A model generated the notes under the pieces. That model was not told the origin of the DNA. It did no database searches and saw only the letters and a program-made list of their open reading frames with translations. A program made the position numbers and the translations under genes. Shown one piece after another: positions 36,800 through 46,318 of a stretch of DNA of 64,000 nt. The DNA is from Desulfobulbaceae bacterium DB1 (GTDB lineage: Bacteria; Desulfobacterota; Desulfobulbia; Desulfobulbales; SURF-16). The stretch covers positions 1-64,000 of the forward strand of contig MQUF01000016.1 of assembly GCA_001914235.1 (NCBI GenBank), written 5' to 3'. Every line of letters starts with the position of its first letter. Position 1 is the stretch's first letter.

Positions 36800-37976
36800 C
36801 GCCGGAACGGCGTCCGGTCCGACTGATGCGGGCGAAGTATTCCCTGCGGCACATGTTTTCAATATCAAGCAGGTGTTTGAACGCTTGGTTGAAATCATCA
36901 TCCGCCACGGTGAACAGCCCGTGGCCCCAGACGATGACGCCCCGCCGGTTGATAACGGCCGGGGGCAGGGTGTTGCAGAGTCCGGTGGGGCCGGTGCCCA
37001 CCTCGCCGGGCACAATGGGGATGTCGTTGATGAACCGCTGCCGGGAGCACTTGGTGTGGCAGCGTTCCCGGTCCGGACAGTCCTTTTGGTCGCAGTCCAT
37101 GGACAAAATAACGGCAAACCTGGGATGGCCATGCAGGATGGCCCGGTTGTCGGTGCGCAGGAATATTTCGTTGTGGGCGCTCAGTTCGCTGGAGGCGGTG
37201 ATGCCGCTGCAGGAAGAGCCGTCCAGGGGGCAGGGGTCGATACAGCCGGCCAGTTCGTCCAGGGAGCTGCCGGTCTGACTGATGTAGATCGTTTCATCCA
37301 GTCGATAGGAGATGTTGCCGAAATAGGAGTCGACCAGCCCGTACTCCACCGTGCAGCGGCCTGCCTCGATGATTGCCGCATAGACATCAGACTCTTTCGT
37401 AAAGGGGCCGGTGAGCAGTTTCGGGGCCTTGGTGCGTGCTTCATCAAGCAGTGAAGCGGCCCGCCTGAAGGCGACCTGCTGCTCAGGTGTAGCGGCACCG
37501 GTTTTGGCATCGGCCAGACAGCTTGAAAAAAAAAGGACAAAGGCGGCAAAGCAGACGGAACTGAAGGTGACGAAGGCCTGTTCCGGGCTGACGGTGCCGA
37601 AGGTGACGATGCGCAGGGCGCTTCCCCCGGCAACAATGACCGATTTCCGTTGCCGCAGCCGGGCGAGGATGACCTCGGTCGAAAATGTGTCCGTCACCGG
37701 CAGATCGTGGAGAAAGGTGCGGGTCTCGCAGTCTCGCGGGGTGATGCACTCCGGGTGACGGCTGGTGAGAAATTTCAGGATGGTCAGGTACGGCTCGGCC
37801 GGTTCGGCGCAGATGAGCGAGTTGATGTTCATGTCGTCCAGCACCTGCTGCAGGATGACGATATCCCCGTCCTCCCGGTTCCAGATGACTTCGTCGTCAA
37901 TGCCGCAGATCAGGGGATTCTCCGCGAGACCCGCCGTGATCATCCTGGCGGCGTATTTTTTTACGAGCGCGTCCAT
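36795..37976 (-). CDS. Class II aldolase/adducin-like protein with extra N-terminal region
   Basis: 393 aa. Residues ~185-385 match class II aldolases (fuculose-phosphate aldolase type). 'FGNISYR' is near the substrate loop, 'ILHGHPRFAVIL' has the paired metal-binding histidines and 'VIVWGHGLFTVADD' the third. The ~180 residues before this contain a hydrophobic run ('FVTFSSVCFAAFVLFF') and are unassigned. A Cys-rich insert ('CDQKDCPDRERCHTKCS') lies near residue 310 and could bind a metal or cluster. It overlaps the AOR gene start-to-stop by 16 bp, so it is translationally coupled and probably acts on the same substrate or product. The reaction is not determined. Confidence 0.75.
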   Translation of the reverse strand: MDALVKKYAARMITAGLAENPLICGIDDEVIWNREDGDIVILQQVLDDMNINSLICAEPAEPYLTILKFLTSRHPECITPRDCETRTFLHDLPVTDTFSTEVILARLRQRKSVIVAGGSALRIVTFGTVSPEQAFVTFSSVCFAAFVLFFSSCLADAKTGAATPEQQVAFRRAASLLDEARTKAPKLLTGPFTKESDVYAAIIEAGRCTVEYGLVDSYFGNISYRLDETIYISQTGSSLDELAGCIDPCPLDGSSCSGITASSELSAHNEIFLRTDNRAILHGHPRFAVILSMDCDQKDCPDRERCHTKCSRQRFINDIPIVPGEVGTGPTGLCNTLPPAVINRRGVIVWGHGLFTVADDDFNQAFKHLLDIENMCRREYFARISRTGRRSGG

Positions 37977-39745
37977 TCCAGTCCCAGTTCCCGGCTTTTT
38001 TCCTTTGTCGGCAGCCCATTTTCGTCAAGCCCCCGGATGCGGTAGTAGCGGGCCCGCGCCGCAAGGAAGGCACTGCGGTCAAGGGGCTTGATCGCAATAG
38101 AGTTGCCGCTGGTTCCGGCCTCGGTGAAAAAACGGCGGGGCAGGTCGTCGTCCGTTGCGGTGAAGCCGTTTAAACTGTTCATGATCCGTTCGTGATAATA
38201 AATGCGTTCTCCCGCCTTGAGCAGTTCCTGGGCGCTGGTCGGCACGCCGGTGGCCGCGGTGTACGCCTTGGCGTATTCCTCAAGACCCGCGGCGAAAAAG
38301 ATGAACTTGCAGGCGGTGAGGGAATCCACCACCGCGTTCTGATCCTCGGCGATTTTGATGATGCGCGCCTTGCCGCTGAAGGTGAAGCGGTCGGTGGCAA
38401 CGGGTTTGCGGAGAATTTCGTGGCTGACCGGATAGGCGCGCAGATGGCAGCCGCCCCGGGTCGACAGGGCGTAGGCGAGCGACATGCCGTAGGCGCCCCT
38501 GGGATCGTAGGCCGGCAGTTCCAGCCCTTTGACGCTTATTGATTTTTCCCGCTGGTTGCGGGCAGCGGCGAAGCGGGCCGATCCCCGGCCCAGTTCGCGG
38601 CCCAGTTCCGATGTGCCGTTGCCGATCTGCTCCAGCAGGTCAAGCAGCTCCCCGCTCAGATCCTTCATGCCCGACATTTCCCGATAACAGGCCAGGGTGG
38701 CGGCAGCGGAAATGGTGTCCATGCCGTACTGATTGCATAATCGATTGGCCTGCATGACAAGGTTCATGTCCGTGTTGCCGATGAGCGCGGTAAAATGGGA
38801 CATGGTTTCAAATTCCGGCATGGAACCGCCGTGCATCGCCCCCCGGCGGGCAATTTTTTTGCAGCGAATGTGGCAGCCCATGCAGCCGTGCTTGGCGGGA
38901 TCGTAGGACTCCTTGTAGGCATGGGCATTGAGTTCACCGGCCCGGTCAAAATGGGTCTTGCGGAAATTGTCGGTGGGCATCATGCGCCGGGAATCCATCA
39001 GGTCGTAAATCGAACCGGTGCCGAAGCAGGAAAAACCCTGCCGGCCCATGAGAATGGGGGAGGCGGCGGTGAGCCGCAGGATTTCTTCCCGGGCTGCCCG
39101 CAGCTCCTCCCGGTCATGGACCATGATTTTTCCGGTGCCGTGGATTGTCAGATATTTGAGCTGTTTGGCGGCAAGGCAGAGGCCGATGCCGCAGCGGCCG
39201 GCGGCATGGTGGCGGTCAACGATGAGCGACGAAAAGGCGACGCCGTTTTCCGCCGCCGGGCCGATGGCGGCAACCGAGCCTTTGCCATCGGCAAATGAGC
39301 GGAAAACTGTGTCCGTGCCCTTTCCCCAGTAGGGCGTGGCATCCGTGATGCGCACCGTGTCGTTTTCGATTTCAATGCCGCAGGGGGCAGGGGATTTGCC
39401 GGTGATGATGATGCCGTCCCAGCCGGCCCGCTTCAGCTCAAAACCAAGACGGCCGCCCACCGAGGTGTCCGCCACCGCGCCGGTCAGGGGGGAACGGGAC
39501 ATGACGGTAGAGCGGCCGGAGGTGGGTGCGGCGGTTCCCACCAGCGGCCCGGTGAAGAGCAGCAGGGGCATGTCCGGATGATCCCAGGGCAGGGTCACTT
39601 GGGGCCGCAGGAACAAGCCTGCCAACCCCTTGCCTCCGATGAATTTCCGGTATACCTCGACCGACGGCCGGACAATATCAATTGCCCGGCGGGTGAGGTC
39701 GATGCGCAGAATTTTTCCGGTCCAGCCGTTTGGGTCGATGGTCAT
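37961..39745 (-). CDS. Aldehyde:ferredoxin oxidoreductase (tungsten, AOR family)
   Basis: 594 aa, normal family length. The N-terminal domain opens 'GWTGKILRIDLTRR' and has 'FIGGKGLAGLFL' and 'GPLVGTAAPTSGRS'. Cluster ligands are 'GCMGCHIRCKK' near residue 290 and a late Cys in 'VVDSLTACKF' near 488. AOR enzymes oxidise aldehydes to acids with ferredoxin, using a tungsten bis-pterin cofactor. Together with the overlapping aldolase-like gene, the pair suggests oxidation of an aldehyde released by a retro-aldol step. No clear Shine-Dalgarno precedes the ATG. It differs from classical AOR by its close coupling partner. Confidence 0.92.
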   Translation of the reverse strand: MTIDPNGWTGKILRIDLTRRAIDIVRPSVEVYRKFIGGKGLAGLFLRPQVTLPWDHPDMPLLLFTGPLVGTAAPTSGRSTVMSRSPLTGAVADTSVGGRLGFELKRAGWDGIIITGKSPAPCGIEIENDTVRITDATPYWGKGTDTVFRSFADGKGSVAAIGPAAENGVAFSSLIVDRHHAAGRCGIGLCLAAKQLKYLTIHGTGKIMVHDREELRAAREEILRLTAASPILMGRQGFSCFGTGSIYDLMDSRRMMPTDNFRKTHFDRAGELNAHAYKESYDPAKHGCMGCHIRCKKIARRGAMHGGSMPEFETMSHFTALIGNTDMNLVMQANRLCNQYGMDTISAAATLACYREMSGMKDLSGELLDLLEQIGNGTSELGRELGRGSARFAAARNQREKSISVKGLELPAYDPRGAYGMSLAYALSTRGGCHLRAYPVSHEILRKPVATDRFTFSGKARIIKIAEDQNAVVDSLTACKFIFFAAGLEEYAKAYTAATGVPTSAQELLKAGERIYYHERIMNSLNGFTATDDDLPRRFFTEAGTSGNSIAIKPLDRSAFLAARARYYRIRGLDENGLPTKEKSRELGLEWTRS

Positions 39746-40037
39746 GAGGTGGGGAAAACGAAATTCGTGTCAATGTGAAAAATCCCGCCACTACACTATC
39801 CTGTTCAACGGAGAATCTCCACAGCTATTTTTTTCCTCACGGTCGATCGGCGCTGTGATGTTGTCAGGTATTTCAAGATATCCGTTTCCTTAATGGTGGA
39901 CAAAGACGTAAATTTCGGGGTATGAAGTGATGAGTAAAATTTTTTATCACCCGTCAGGCTATCCGTTGCGGACCGATACCTCATGAGAACCGGGTTCGGG
40001 CACCTCACAATGAATGCATAAACTGGAAGAAGCGGAA
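39746..40037. other. Divergent intergenic region
   Basis: Nearly 300 bp between the AOR gene and the split GGDEF gene, AT-richer than its surroundings. I see no strong promoter, hairpin or repeat beyond short AT-rich dyads. Confidence 0.4.
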
Positions 40038-40908
40038 ATGAAGAAGAAAGTGATACTGGTTGTTGATAATAACCCGGTATTTTTGAAGCTGATGTCCGAT
40101 TTTCTTGAAAAAAAAGGCCACGAGGTCGTAACGGCCCTGGACGGACTTCATGCGCTGGAAATACTTAAAACAACCAAACCTGATATTGTTTTTATCGATT
40201 TGGTAATGCCGAATATTCGGGGAAGTAAAATATGCCGGATTATCCGCAGTAAACCGGAATTTGATGATGTTTTTTTGATTGTTTTATCCGCAACCGCTCT
40301 TGAAGAAGAAAGTGAAATATTATTCGCGTGCAATGCTGATGCATTTATTGCGAAAGGACCATTCAAGGAATTATCAAAACATATATCTCATGCTATAGAA
40401 AATTTTGATAAAAAAAATGAAGATCCCGCTCCTAAAAAAATTATCGGCACTGATGGTGTCTATAGCAGGCAGGTAACAAAAGAGCTTTTGACTTTATTGC
40501 GCCATCGAGACTTTGTGGTCAATAATATGAGTGAAGGTATTATTGAATTTACAAAAAATAACAAAATTATTTATTTGAATAAACAAGCTTTATCGATACT
40601 TAATGTTAAGGAAGAAGAAGTGTTGGGCGGGAGTTTTATTGACATGTTTTCTTCAGCAATTCCCAAGGAAATAGAAGAAAATATATTGAGTAATTATAAT
40701 AAATATTTAAACGAAAAAATAACGACATATATCAATAATAAATATGTCGTTATCGATTTGATTGCTGTTGATGTGGATAAGCGCAAGTCGTATGTCGCGA
40801 TACTTAAAGATATAACAGAGCAGGCACTTGCGGACCAGGCCATTCTGGAAAGTGAAAGGAAATACAGGGACCTTTTTGAAAACTCGTCGGATATTATTCA
40901 AAGTATTA

Positions 40909-42582
40909 CCTGAATCCGTGAGGTATCCCGGATTCTCCCTGAAAATTGTGGGGCGCGAAAAAATTTCAACACCGCGACCGCCAGAAATTTATATATTGCC
41001 AGCATATTGCTGGTAAATTGGGACATCGTCCCCGTTGTTCTTTGAAAAATTGCTATATTTGCCTGTTTTTAGGCGTATTTTCCCGGCAGGGCCTGCTGTT
41101 CAGCCACTTTCCGGCAAATTTCTCTTCTGTTCTTGCATTAGCCAAAGGCAAGCCGGTTATAAACGGCCTGAAACGAGTCAAATGCGCAACAGTGGCGGCT
41201 GAACCGCAGCTTCAGTTTCCTGCCGGTCTCAATCAGTCTGGCTGCACGGTACATGAGTTCCTGAATAACGGTACGAATTCTCCTGCGCTTTGCCGAGTGG
41301 CGCACTGGTGAGCGATCACCGAGAAGGCCAAGCTGGCCGATAAACCGCAAGATGTTATAAGCCAAGCCGGCCAAGGACATGATCAAGGAATTGGTCGCAA
41401 ATTTTCCCGAAGGCAACCGCTCAAGATCCATGTCGGTTTTAAATTCGCTGTGAAACTGCTCGCTTGTGCCGTGGTCCCGGTAGAGCTTGATGATCTCTTT
41501 TTCCGGCAGGTAAAGGGATGTCCACCAGCCCTCAAGTTCTATATCCGGCACCAGCAGCAACTGGCCGCGTTTGTCAATGGTACGTTCAATCACGCGGACG
41601 ATCAGGCGGGTACTGAACTCCTTGCCCTCGTGCTCCTGAAGCTGGTTGAAACTGAATACGGCAACCCGTTTGCCGCGTCGTGGTTCGCTCACTTCTCCTT
41701 CTTGCAGCCCACGGGCCAGCCAGGCGGGAAGGTCCTGCTTGCGGGGATTCCATTTCAGGATGTAATCGACCTTTTTGTGGCCATAAAGCGTTGCTCGGGT
41801 CTCGACAGCATCGTGTCCGGAGTCAAGCCTGAATAACAGTGACTTTTTGGTTAAAGACTTGGCACGGGAGATGGTTTCCTGCAGAAAAGGAATAAAATTG
41901 TTTTGGCTGTGCTGGCTGCCCTCCCGGAACTCAAGATTAATACACCAGCCTTCCTCTCCCATGTAGGCGGCTATTGGCGCATAGCCGTCATAACCGTGAT
42001 AGGTATGCTTGGAACCTTCTTTTTTGGTGCCGGAGTTGTCCATGCAAAAGACGTCCATATCGACGGCGACATGACCCATGGCCAAGGGGGTTACTTTTCC
42101 TTTGGCATTGCGGATGAACTCCGTGTAGGTGGAGGAAGCAATTGGCTGAAAAACTGTTGCGGTTTCGTCAAGGCGCTGGCGCAAGGTTTCGGGCGAAGGA
42201 ACCGCTTTGATGCCAAGTGATTGCTGGAAATACCTGTCGTCTTTCATGTCGGCAATGGCTTCGAAATCGCTTTTGCCAAGCGAGAGGAGCCCGAGATAAC
42301 TGCGAATGACATCTGTATTGGCAATGTCCTTGGTGTCGGGTATCGCCTTTTTCAGCTTGGCGTTCAAGCTGGTAAAGCGATTGATACCGAGCCCGATCAG
42401 GGCCAGGCCGGAATGAGAGGTATAAAATTCGTCCGATGAGCGTTCAAGAATAAATCGTTTCATTTTTTCACCTGCAGAGTGATGTTTTTAGACAGGCGAA
42501 TATTGCAATGTTTTTTGTTAAATTTCAACATGTTATTTGATTATACAGACGATTTTTACTGCAAAAATTTCACGGATTCAGG
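40909..42582 (-). mobile_element. IS1380-family insertion sequence
   Basis: 1674 bp, ends CCTGAATCCGTGA (40909-40921) and its complement (42570-42582). TATTA is duplicated on both sides (40904-40908 and 42583-42587). Its transposase gene is on the minus strand. It sits in the second PAS domain of the host gene. Confidence 0.9.
41138..42463 (-). CDS. IS1380-family transposase
   Basis: 441 aa, complete. DDE transposase with 'VAVDMDVFCMDNSGTKKEG' (first Asp near residue 135), 'LFRLDSGHDAV' (second Asp near 220), and 'YRDHGTSEQFHSEFKTDMDL' near 345 with the Glu, the clearest family signature. 'SGKFATNSLIMSLAGLAYNI' follows. Two ends with good inverted repeats and no internal stop suggest activity. 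Confidence 0.95.
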   Translation of the reverse strand: MKRFILERSSDEFYTSHSGLALIGLGINRFTSLNAKLKKAIPDTKDIANTDVIRSYLGLLSLGKSDFEAIADMKDDRYFQQSLGIKAVPSPETLRQRLDETATVFQPIASSTYTEFIRNAKGKVTPLAMGHVAVDMDVFCMDNSGTKKEGSKHTYHGYDGYAPIAAYMGEEGWCINLEFREGSQHSQNNFIPFLQETISRAKSLTKKSLLFRLDSGHDAVETRATLYGHKKVDYILKWNPRKQDLPAWLARGLQEGEVSEPRRGKRVAVFSFNQLQEHEGKEFSTRLIVRVIERTIDKRGQLLLVPDIELEGWWTSLYLPEKEIIKLYRDHGTSEQFHSEFKTDMDLERLPSGKFATNSLIMSLAGLAYNILRFIGQLGLLGDRSPVRHSAKRRRIRTVIQELMYRAARLIETGRKLKLRFSRHCCAFDSFQAVYNRLAFG

Positions 42583-43444
42583 TATTACCCCTGACGGCAA
42601 GATAATGTATGCGAACCGTGCCTGGCGTGACATTTTAGGCTACAGTGAAGAGGAAATCAAAGATCTTAATGTGGTCGACATTCTCCATCCCGACTGCCTG
42701 CAGCACTGCATGGACAAATTCGCCCGCATCATGTCCGGTGATCCGATTAACCACATCGAGGCTGTTTTTCTTTCCAAAAACAAAAAAGAAATTATACTCG
42801 AAGGCAATGTTAATTGCCGGTTCGTGGACGGGAAACCCGTTTCAACAAGGGGGATTTTCCGGGATATCACCCAGCGAAAAGAGCTGGAAAACAAACTGCA
42901 AAAATTGTCAATAACCGATGAAATGACCGGAATTCTCAACCGGCGCGGCTTTCTTGGTTTTGTCGGCAAGCAAATGAAAATCGCGGAGCGAAATAAAACA
43001 AAATTGTTCTTGTTGTTTGCCGATCTTGACAATCTGAAATGGATAAATGACAATTTGGGGCATGATTTAGGCGATCAGGCCATCATATCCGCGGCAAATA
43101 TATTGAAGGATACATTTCGCTCATCAGATATAATCGGCCGCCTTGGTGGTGATGAGTTTGCCGTTCTGCAAACGGACCAGGGGCAAAACGGCACGAAAAA
43201 ATCAATGGTTGAACGTTTGGAAGAAAATATTTCCGCTTTCAACGGCAATTCCACGTCTCCTTTTGCAATTTCTCTGAGCTTCGGCATTACTTCCTATGAC
43301 CCCGATGCGCCTTGCTCTTTTGAGGAGCTTTTGCGGGAAGCGGACAAACTCATGTACAGCTGCAAGAAAAAAAGAAAGAAGATGCAGCAGATGCGGCGCT
43401 GAGTTTGGTGTTTTATGCGACAGCATTGTTTGGAGGTGTAACGT

Positions 43445-43657
43445 ATGTCGATTCGATTCATTGCCCTGGATCTTTACCGGGCGCAGCAGAAGGTGGACCG
43501 TCTCGGCAAGGCGCTGGCCCAGGCCGGGCTGAACGAACAGGATGCCCTGCGCCTGGAACTGCAGGAGGCCGAGGAGGAACTGCGGCAGCTGCGCAGAATC
43601 CTCGATGGGGCGAAAGAGCCGCTTCCTTTCCGTACTTCATTTAAAAAAAACCAATAA
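43445..43657 (+). CDS. Small coiled-coil protein of unknown function
   Basis: 70 aa. Residues ~10-55 form a charged helix with heptad spacing ('QEAEEELRQLRRILDGAKEP'), flanked by a hydrophobic N-terminus ('MSIRFIALDLYRAQQ') and a basic tail. GGAGGTG lies 6 bases before the ATG, so it is probably translated. It is 33 bp ahead of the EI24-type membrane gene and likely in one operon. I do not recognise a family. Confidence 0.7.
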   Translation: MSIRFIALDLYRAQQKVDRLGKALAQAGLNEQDALRLELQEAEEELRQLRRILDGAKEPLPFRTSFKKNQ

Positions 43658-43690
43658 TTCGGGTGATGCCGAATCGGAGGAGCGCCGCGG

Positions 43691-44347
43691 ATGTTTCCCT
43701 TTGCCAAGACTTTTTCCTCCCTGCGCAAGGCGGATCTTGTCGGTCTCATCGTCATCTGCGCGCTTCTTGCCGTGATCATGGTGGTTTTGACCGTAACGGC
43801 CATTTCCTGGATGACGGCAAATCTCGTCAATCTGGAAAGGAGCTGGCTTGACACCCTGGTCAACTGGCTGGTGGGGGCCGTTACCGGCATCGCCGGCTGG
43901 TTCATGCTGCCCCCCTTGGTTATCCTGATTTCCGGCATATTTCAGGAAAAAATTATCCACAAGGTGGAAACAGCCTTTTATCCCGACAGGGTGCGGCAGG
44001 GAGAACCCCATTTCTGGGGGGATGTGAAGCATGATGTCGGCTTCGCCTTGTGGGCCCTTTTCCTCAACATCCTTATTCTTCCCCTTTATTTTGTCGGTAT
44101 CGGTTTTCCGGTTTCCATCGCACTCAACAGCTATCTGCTCGGCCGCGAGTTTTTTGAAGGGGCGGCAGGCTACCATCTGGGCAAGCCCGAGGCGCGGAAA
44201 TTGGCCGGGCGTAACAAAAAGGCCGTGTATGGCGGCGGATTTGTCATTGCCGTGATGACACTGGTGCCGCTGCTCAACCTCCTGATGCCGATTCTCGCTA
44301 CCGTTTGGATGGTGCACGTCTATCATGGGCTGGAGGGGCGGAGCTGA
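43691..44347 (+). CDS. EI24-domain membrane protein, CysZ-like
   Basis: 218 aa with about four hydrophobic segments (~17-45, ~60-88, ~115-150, ~188-212) and the family text 'NSYLLGREFFEGAAGYHL' near residue 145. EI24/CysZ proteins are inner-membrane; CysZ is a sulfate transporter, but most bacterial EI24 relatives have no assigned substrate. GGAGG lies 8 bases before the ATG. Sulfate transport would suit a sulfate reducer but is not supported by context here. Confidence 0.8.
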   Translation: MFPFAKTFSSLRKADLVGLIVICALLAVIMVVLTVTAISWMTANLVNLERSWLDTLVNWLVGAVTGIAGWFMLPPLVILISGIFQEKIIHKVETAFYPDRVRQGEPHFWGDVKHDVGFALWALFLNILILPLYFVGIGFPVSIALNSYLLGREFFEGAAGYHLGKPEARKLAGRNKKAVYGGGFVIAVMTLVPLLNLLMPILATVWMVHVYHGLEGRS

Positions 44348-44381
44348 ACCCATAACCGTTGCCCGGCAACAGGCGGCACGG

Positions 44382-45476
44382 TCACTGTCCAGGCGAGTCG
44401 AGACCGAGCGGGTCGAGGAGTTGTTGGTGGAGGAGTTTTTCCGTCTCGCCCAGGGGGATGTGGTCAATGTTCGCGACAATGGCGCGCGTTTTTTCGGCAA
44501 GCGGGACGATGTCCGCCCGGCAATGGCCGCAGGCCTGTTCAATGAGCTGCCAGTCCCTGCTTTCAAGAAATCGTTCAAAGGCGGGGATGAGCTGCGGGAA
44601 AAGGACTTTGCGCATCCCGTCCAGAAATCCCACGTAAAATCCGAGTGATGATTCCCTTTTTTCCTTGATGATAAAACTCATCATCCCTTGAGGATGAATG
44701 TCCGCCAGGATGTCTTTCAGCGAGCGGCAGACAAATTCGATGGCGGAGTGGGGAAAGGCGCTGATGATTTTTTTCAGGGTGATGCCGTCAAGGGTTGTTT
44801 GCTGCATTTCCCCTATCTCATGATGAATGAAAATGGGCATTTCCGAATCAACGACCCGGTCGAGATTTTTTTTGATCTGTTCCGGCTGCATGCGCCCGTC
44901 TGGAATCAGGCCGTACCGGTCAAGGGCGTACCGCAGCGGTCTGCGACGGGACGATTGGATGTCCAGAATGTGGTCCCAGAAAAAATTGCGCAGCGGTTGC
45001 CTGCGGATAATAATGGTTTCGGACTGCTGCAGGATGGCAAAAGGGCTGGCAAGCTCGGTTGCCGATTCCCGGCCGAGAATGAGCACCGGACAGCCCTCAA
45101 CCGTTTCTTCCCGCAGTTTCTCTGCCAGAAAAAAAACAGCCTTCATCGAACGGCCGTAACCCGCACCGTAAACCTGTCCGCTGTCGTGGATCAGTTTGTT
45201 GACCGCCTCCGTGTCCCAGGGGGAAATCTCTTTTCCGTTCAGGGGCAGCGGCAGATATTCCGCGGTTGCGAGTTTTTGCCAGTGGTTCTCCTTGTTTTCA
45301 ATCCAATCGAGGAGATCGGCGGATTCAGGTTCGTCCCAGGGGTCAATCTCGTGTTCCCATTTGTAAAGATTGCGCAGCTTGAGAACGAGGGAGCAGATGG
45401 AGTAAATTCCGCTGTCCCTGGCATCGGAAATGTTGCAGTTGCGGCGAATCGTGCTGATGAATGCGGGGTCGGCCAT
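44382..45476 (-). CDS. Conserved protein of unknown function (Sfum_1244-like)
   Basis: 364 aa, no signal peptide or membrane segment. The N-terminal third reads 'YSICSLVLKLRNLYKWEHEIDPWDEPE', and the centre has 'RESATELASPFAILQQSETIIIRR'. I associate this layout with the protein family named after Sfum_1244 of Syntrophobacter, which is found in sulfate reducers; this is from memory and has no known function. It is monocistronic, convergent with the EI24 gene and divergent from the TetR gene. Confidence 0.6.
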   Translation of the reverse strand: MADPAFISTIRRNCNISDARDSGIYSICSLVLKLRNLYKWEHEIDPWDEPESADLLDWIENKENHWQKLATAEYLPLPLNGKEISPWDTEAVNKLIHDSGQVYGAGYGRSMKAVFFLAEKLREETVEGCPVLILGRESATELASPFAILQQSETIIIRRQPLRNFFWDHILDIQSSRRRPLRYALDRYGLIPDGRMQPEQIKKNLDRVVDSEMPIFIHHEIGEMQQTTLDGITLKKIISAFPHSAIEFVCRSLKDILADIHPQGMMSFIIKEKRESSLGFYVGFLDGMRKVLFPQLIPAFERFLESRDWQLIEQACGHCRADIVPLAEKTRAIVANIDHIPLGETEKLLHQQLLDPLGLDSPGQ

Positions 45477-45690
45477 GGGCGTTCCTCGTGAGGTGGAGGT
45501 TTGCTGTTCCGCTGGGGAGGGCGAGCCTTTTTTTTATAGTATCACAGCGGCCAAATGTCATGCAAATCAATCGGCGGCTGATAGTGTGCCGCGACGTGGT
45601 CCGGTTTGTTTCTTCGGGAAAGTCGACCGCGGTCATTTTTTTTGATTGCGGTTGCCCTTTCCGCCGATTAGAATTTTGACCGGAGGCGAT

Positions 45691-46314
45691 ATGGCGGGTG
45701 TGCGGGAAGAAAAAAAGCGCAGAACCAGAAAGGCTATTCTGCGGGCGGCGGTGCGGCTTTTCGGTGACGAGGGCTACGAGCGCACCAGCATCGCCGCATT
45801 GGCGCGCGCGGCCGGGGTGGGCAAGGGGACGATCTATAATTACTTCCAGACCAAGAGCGAGATTTTTCTGGCCTTCTGCGAGGACGAGCTGGATCACGTT
45901 TATGCCGAGGTGGCGGAAAAGAGCAGGGCCGATGCCTCCTTGATCGAGCAGCTCACGTCCCTTTTTCTGGCTGAATTCCGCTATGTTACCCGTCACAAGG
46001 ATTTCGGCCGTCTGCTGCTGCGGGAAATGATCTTCCCCAAGGAGTTGACGGTGGAGCGGTCCAAGGATCTGGATAACCGCTATCTCGATTATCTTTCCGT
46101 CATGTGCCGCAAGGCGCAGGAGCGCGGCGAACTGCGGCGGGATGTGGACCTGCTCTTTGTCTGCGGCCATTTCTATGCCCTCTACCTGATGAGCGTTTCC
46201 GCCTGGTACATGGGGCGGCTGCAAACGGAAGACGATGTGGCCGAGGCATTGCGGCTTCTTCTGCAACAGGCCATGAACGGCCTGCTGCCGTCCGACACGA
46301 ACGAACATTGGTGA
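45691..46314 (+). CDS. TetR-family regulator of the efflux operon
   Basis: 207 aa. The N-terminal helix-turn-helix is typical: 'RTRKAILRAAVRLFGDEGYE' then 'TSIAALARAAGVGKGTIYNY' (~10-60). The C-terminal helical domain is the ligand pocket. ATG 45691 has GGAGG 6 bases upstream. It ends 4 bp before the adaptor gene, so it heads the operon and probably represses it until an inducer binds. Confidence 0.92.
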   Translation: MAGVREEKKRRTRKAILRAAVRLFGDEGYERTSIAALARAAGVGKGTIYNYFQTKSEIFLAFCEDELDHVYAEVAEKSRADASLIEQLTSLFLAEFRYVTRHKDFGRLLLREMIFPKELTVERSKDLDNRYLDYLSVMCRKAQERGELRRDVDLLFVCGHFYALYLMSVSAWYMGRLQTEDDVAEALRLLLQQAMNGLLPSDTNEHW

Positions 46315-46318
46315 TATT

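Larger units (their letters stand above)
40038..43402 (+). pseudogene. REC-PAS-PAS-GGDEF diguanylate cyclase split by an IS
   Basis: Two pieces, 40038-40908 and 42583-43402, encode one protein. Piece one: receiver domain with Asp in 'IVFIDLVMPNIRG', a PAS domain and the start of a second PAS ('YRDLFENSSDIIQSIT'). Piece two: 'PDGKIMYANRAWRDILGYS', the rest of that PAS, then a GGDEF domain with 'RLGGDEFAVLQ'. The active-site motif is intact. Removing the IS and one TATTA restores the frame exactly as SIT-PDG. The split leaves REC-PAS and a PAS-GGDEF fragment with new flanking residues, so signal-controlled c-di-GMP synthesis is lost unless the IS excises. An alternative first start is ATG 40014. 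Confidence 0.92.
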
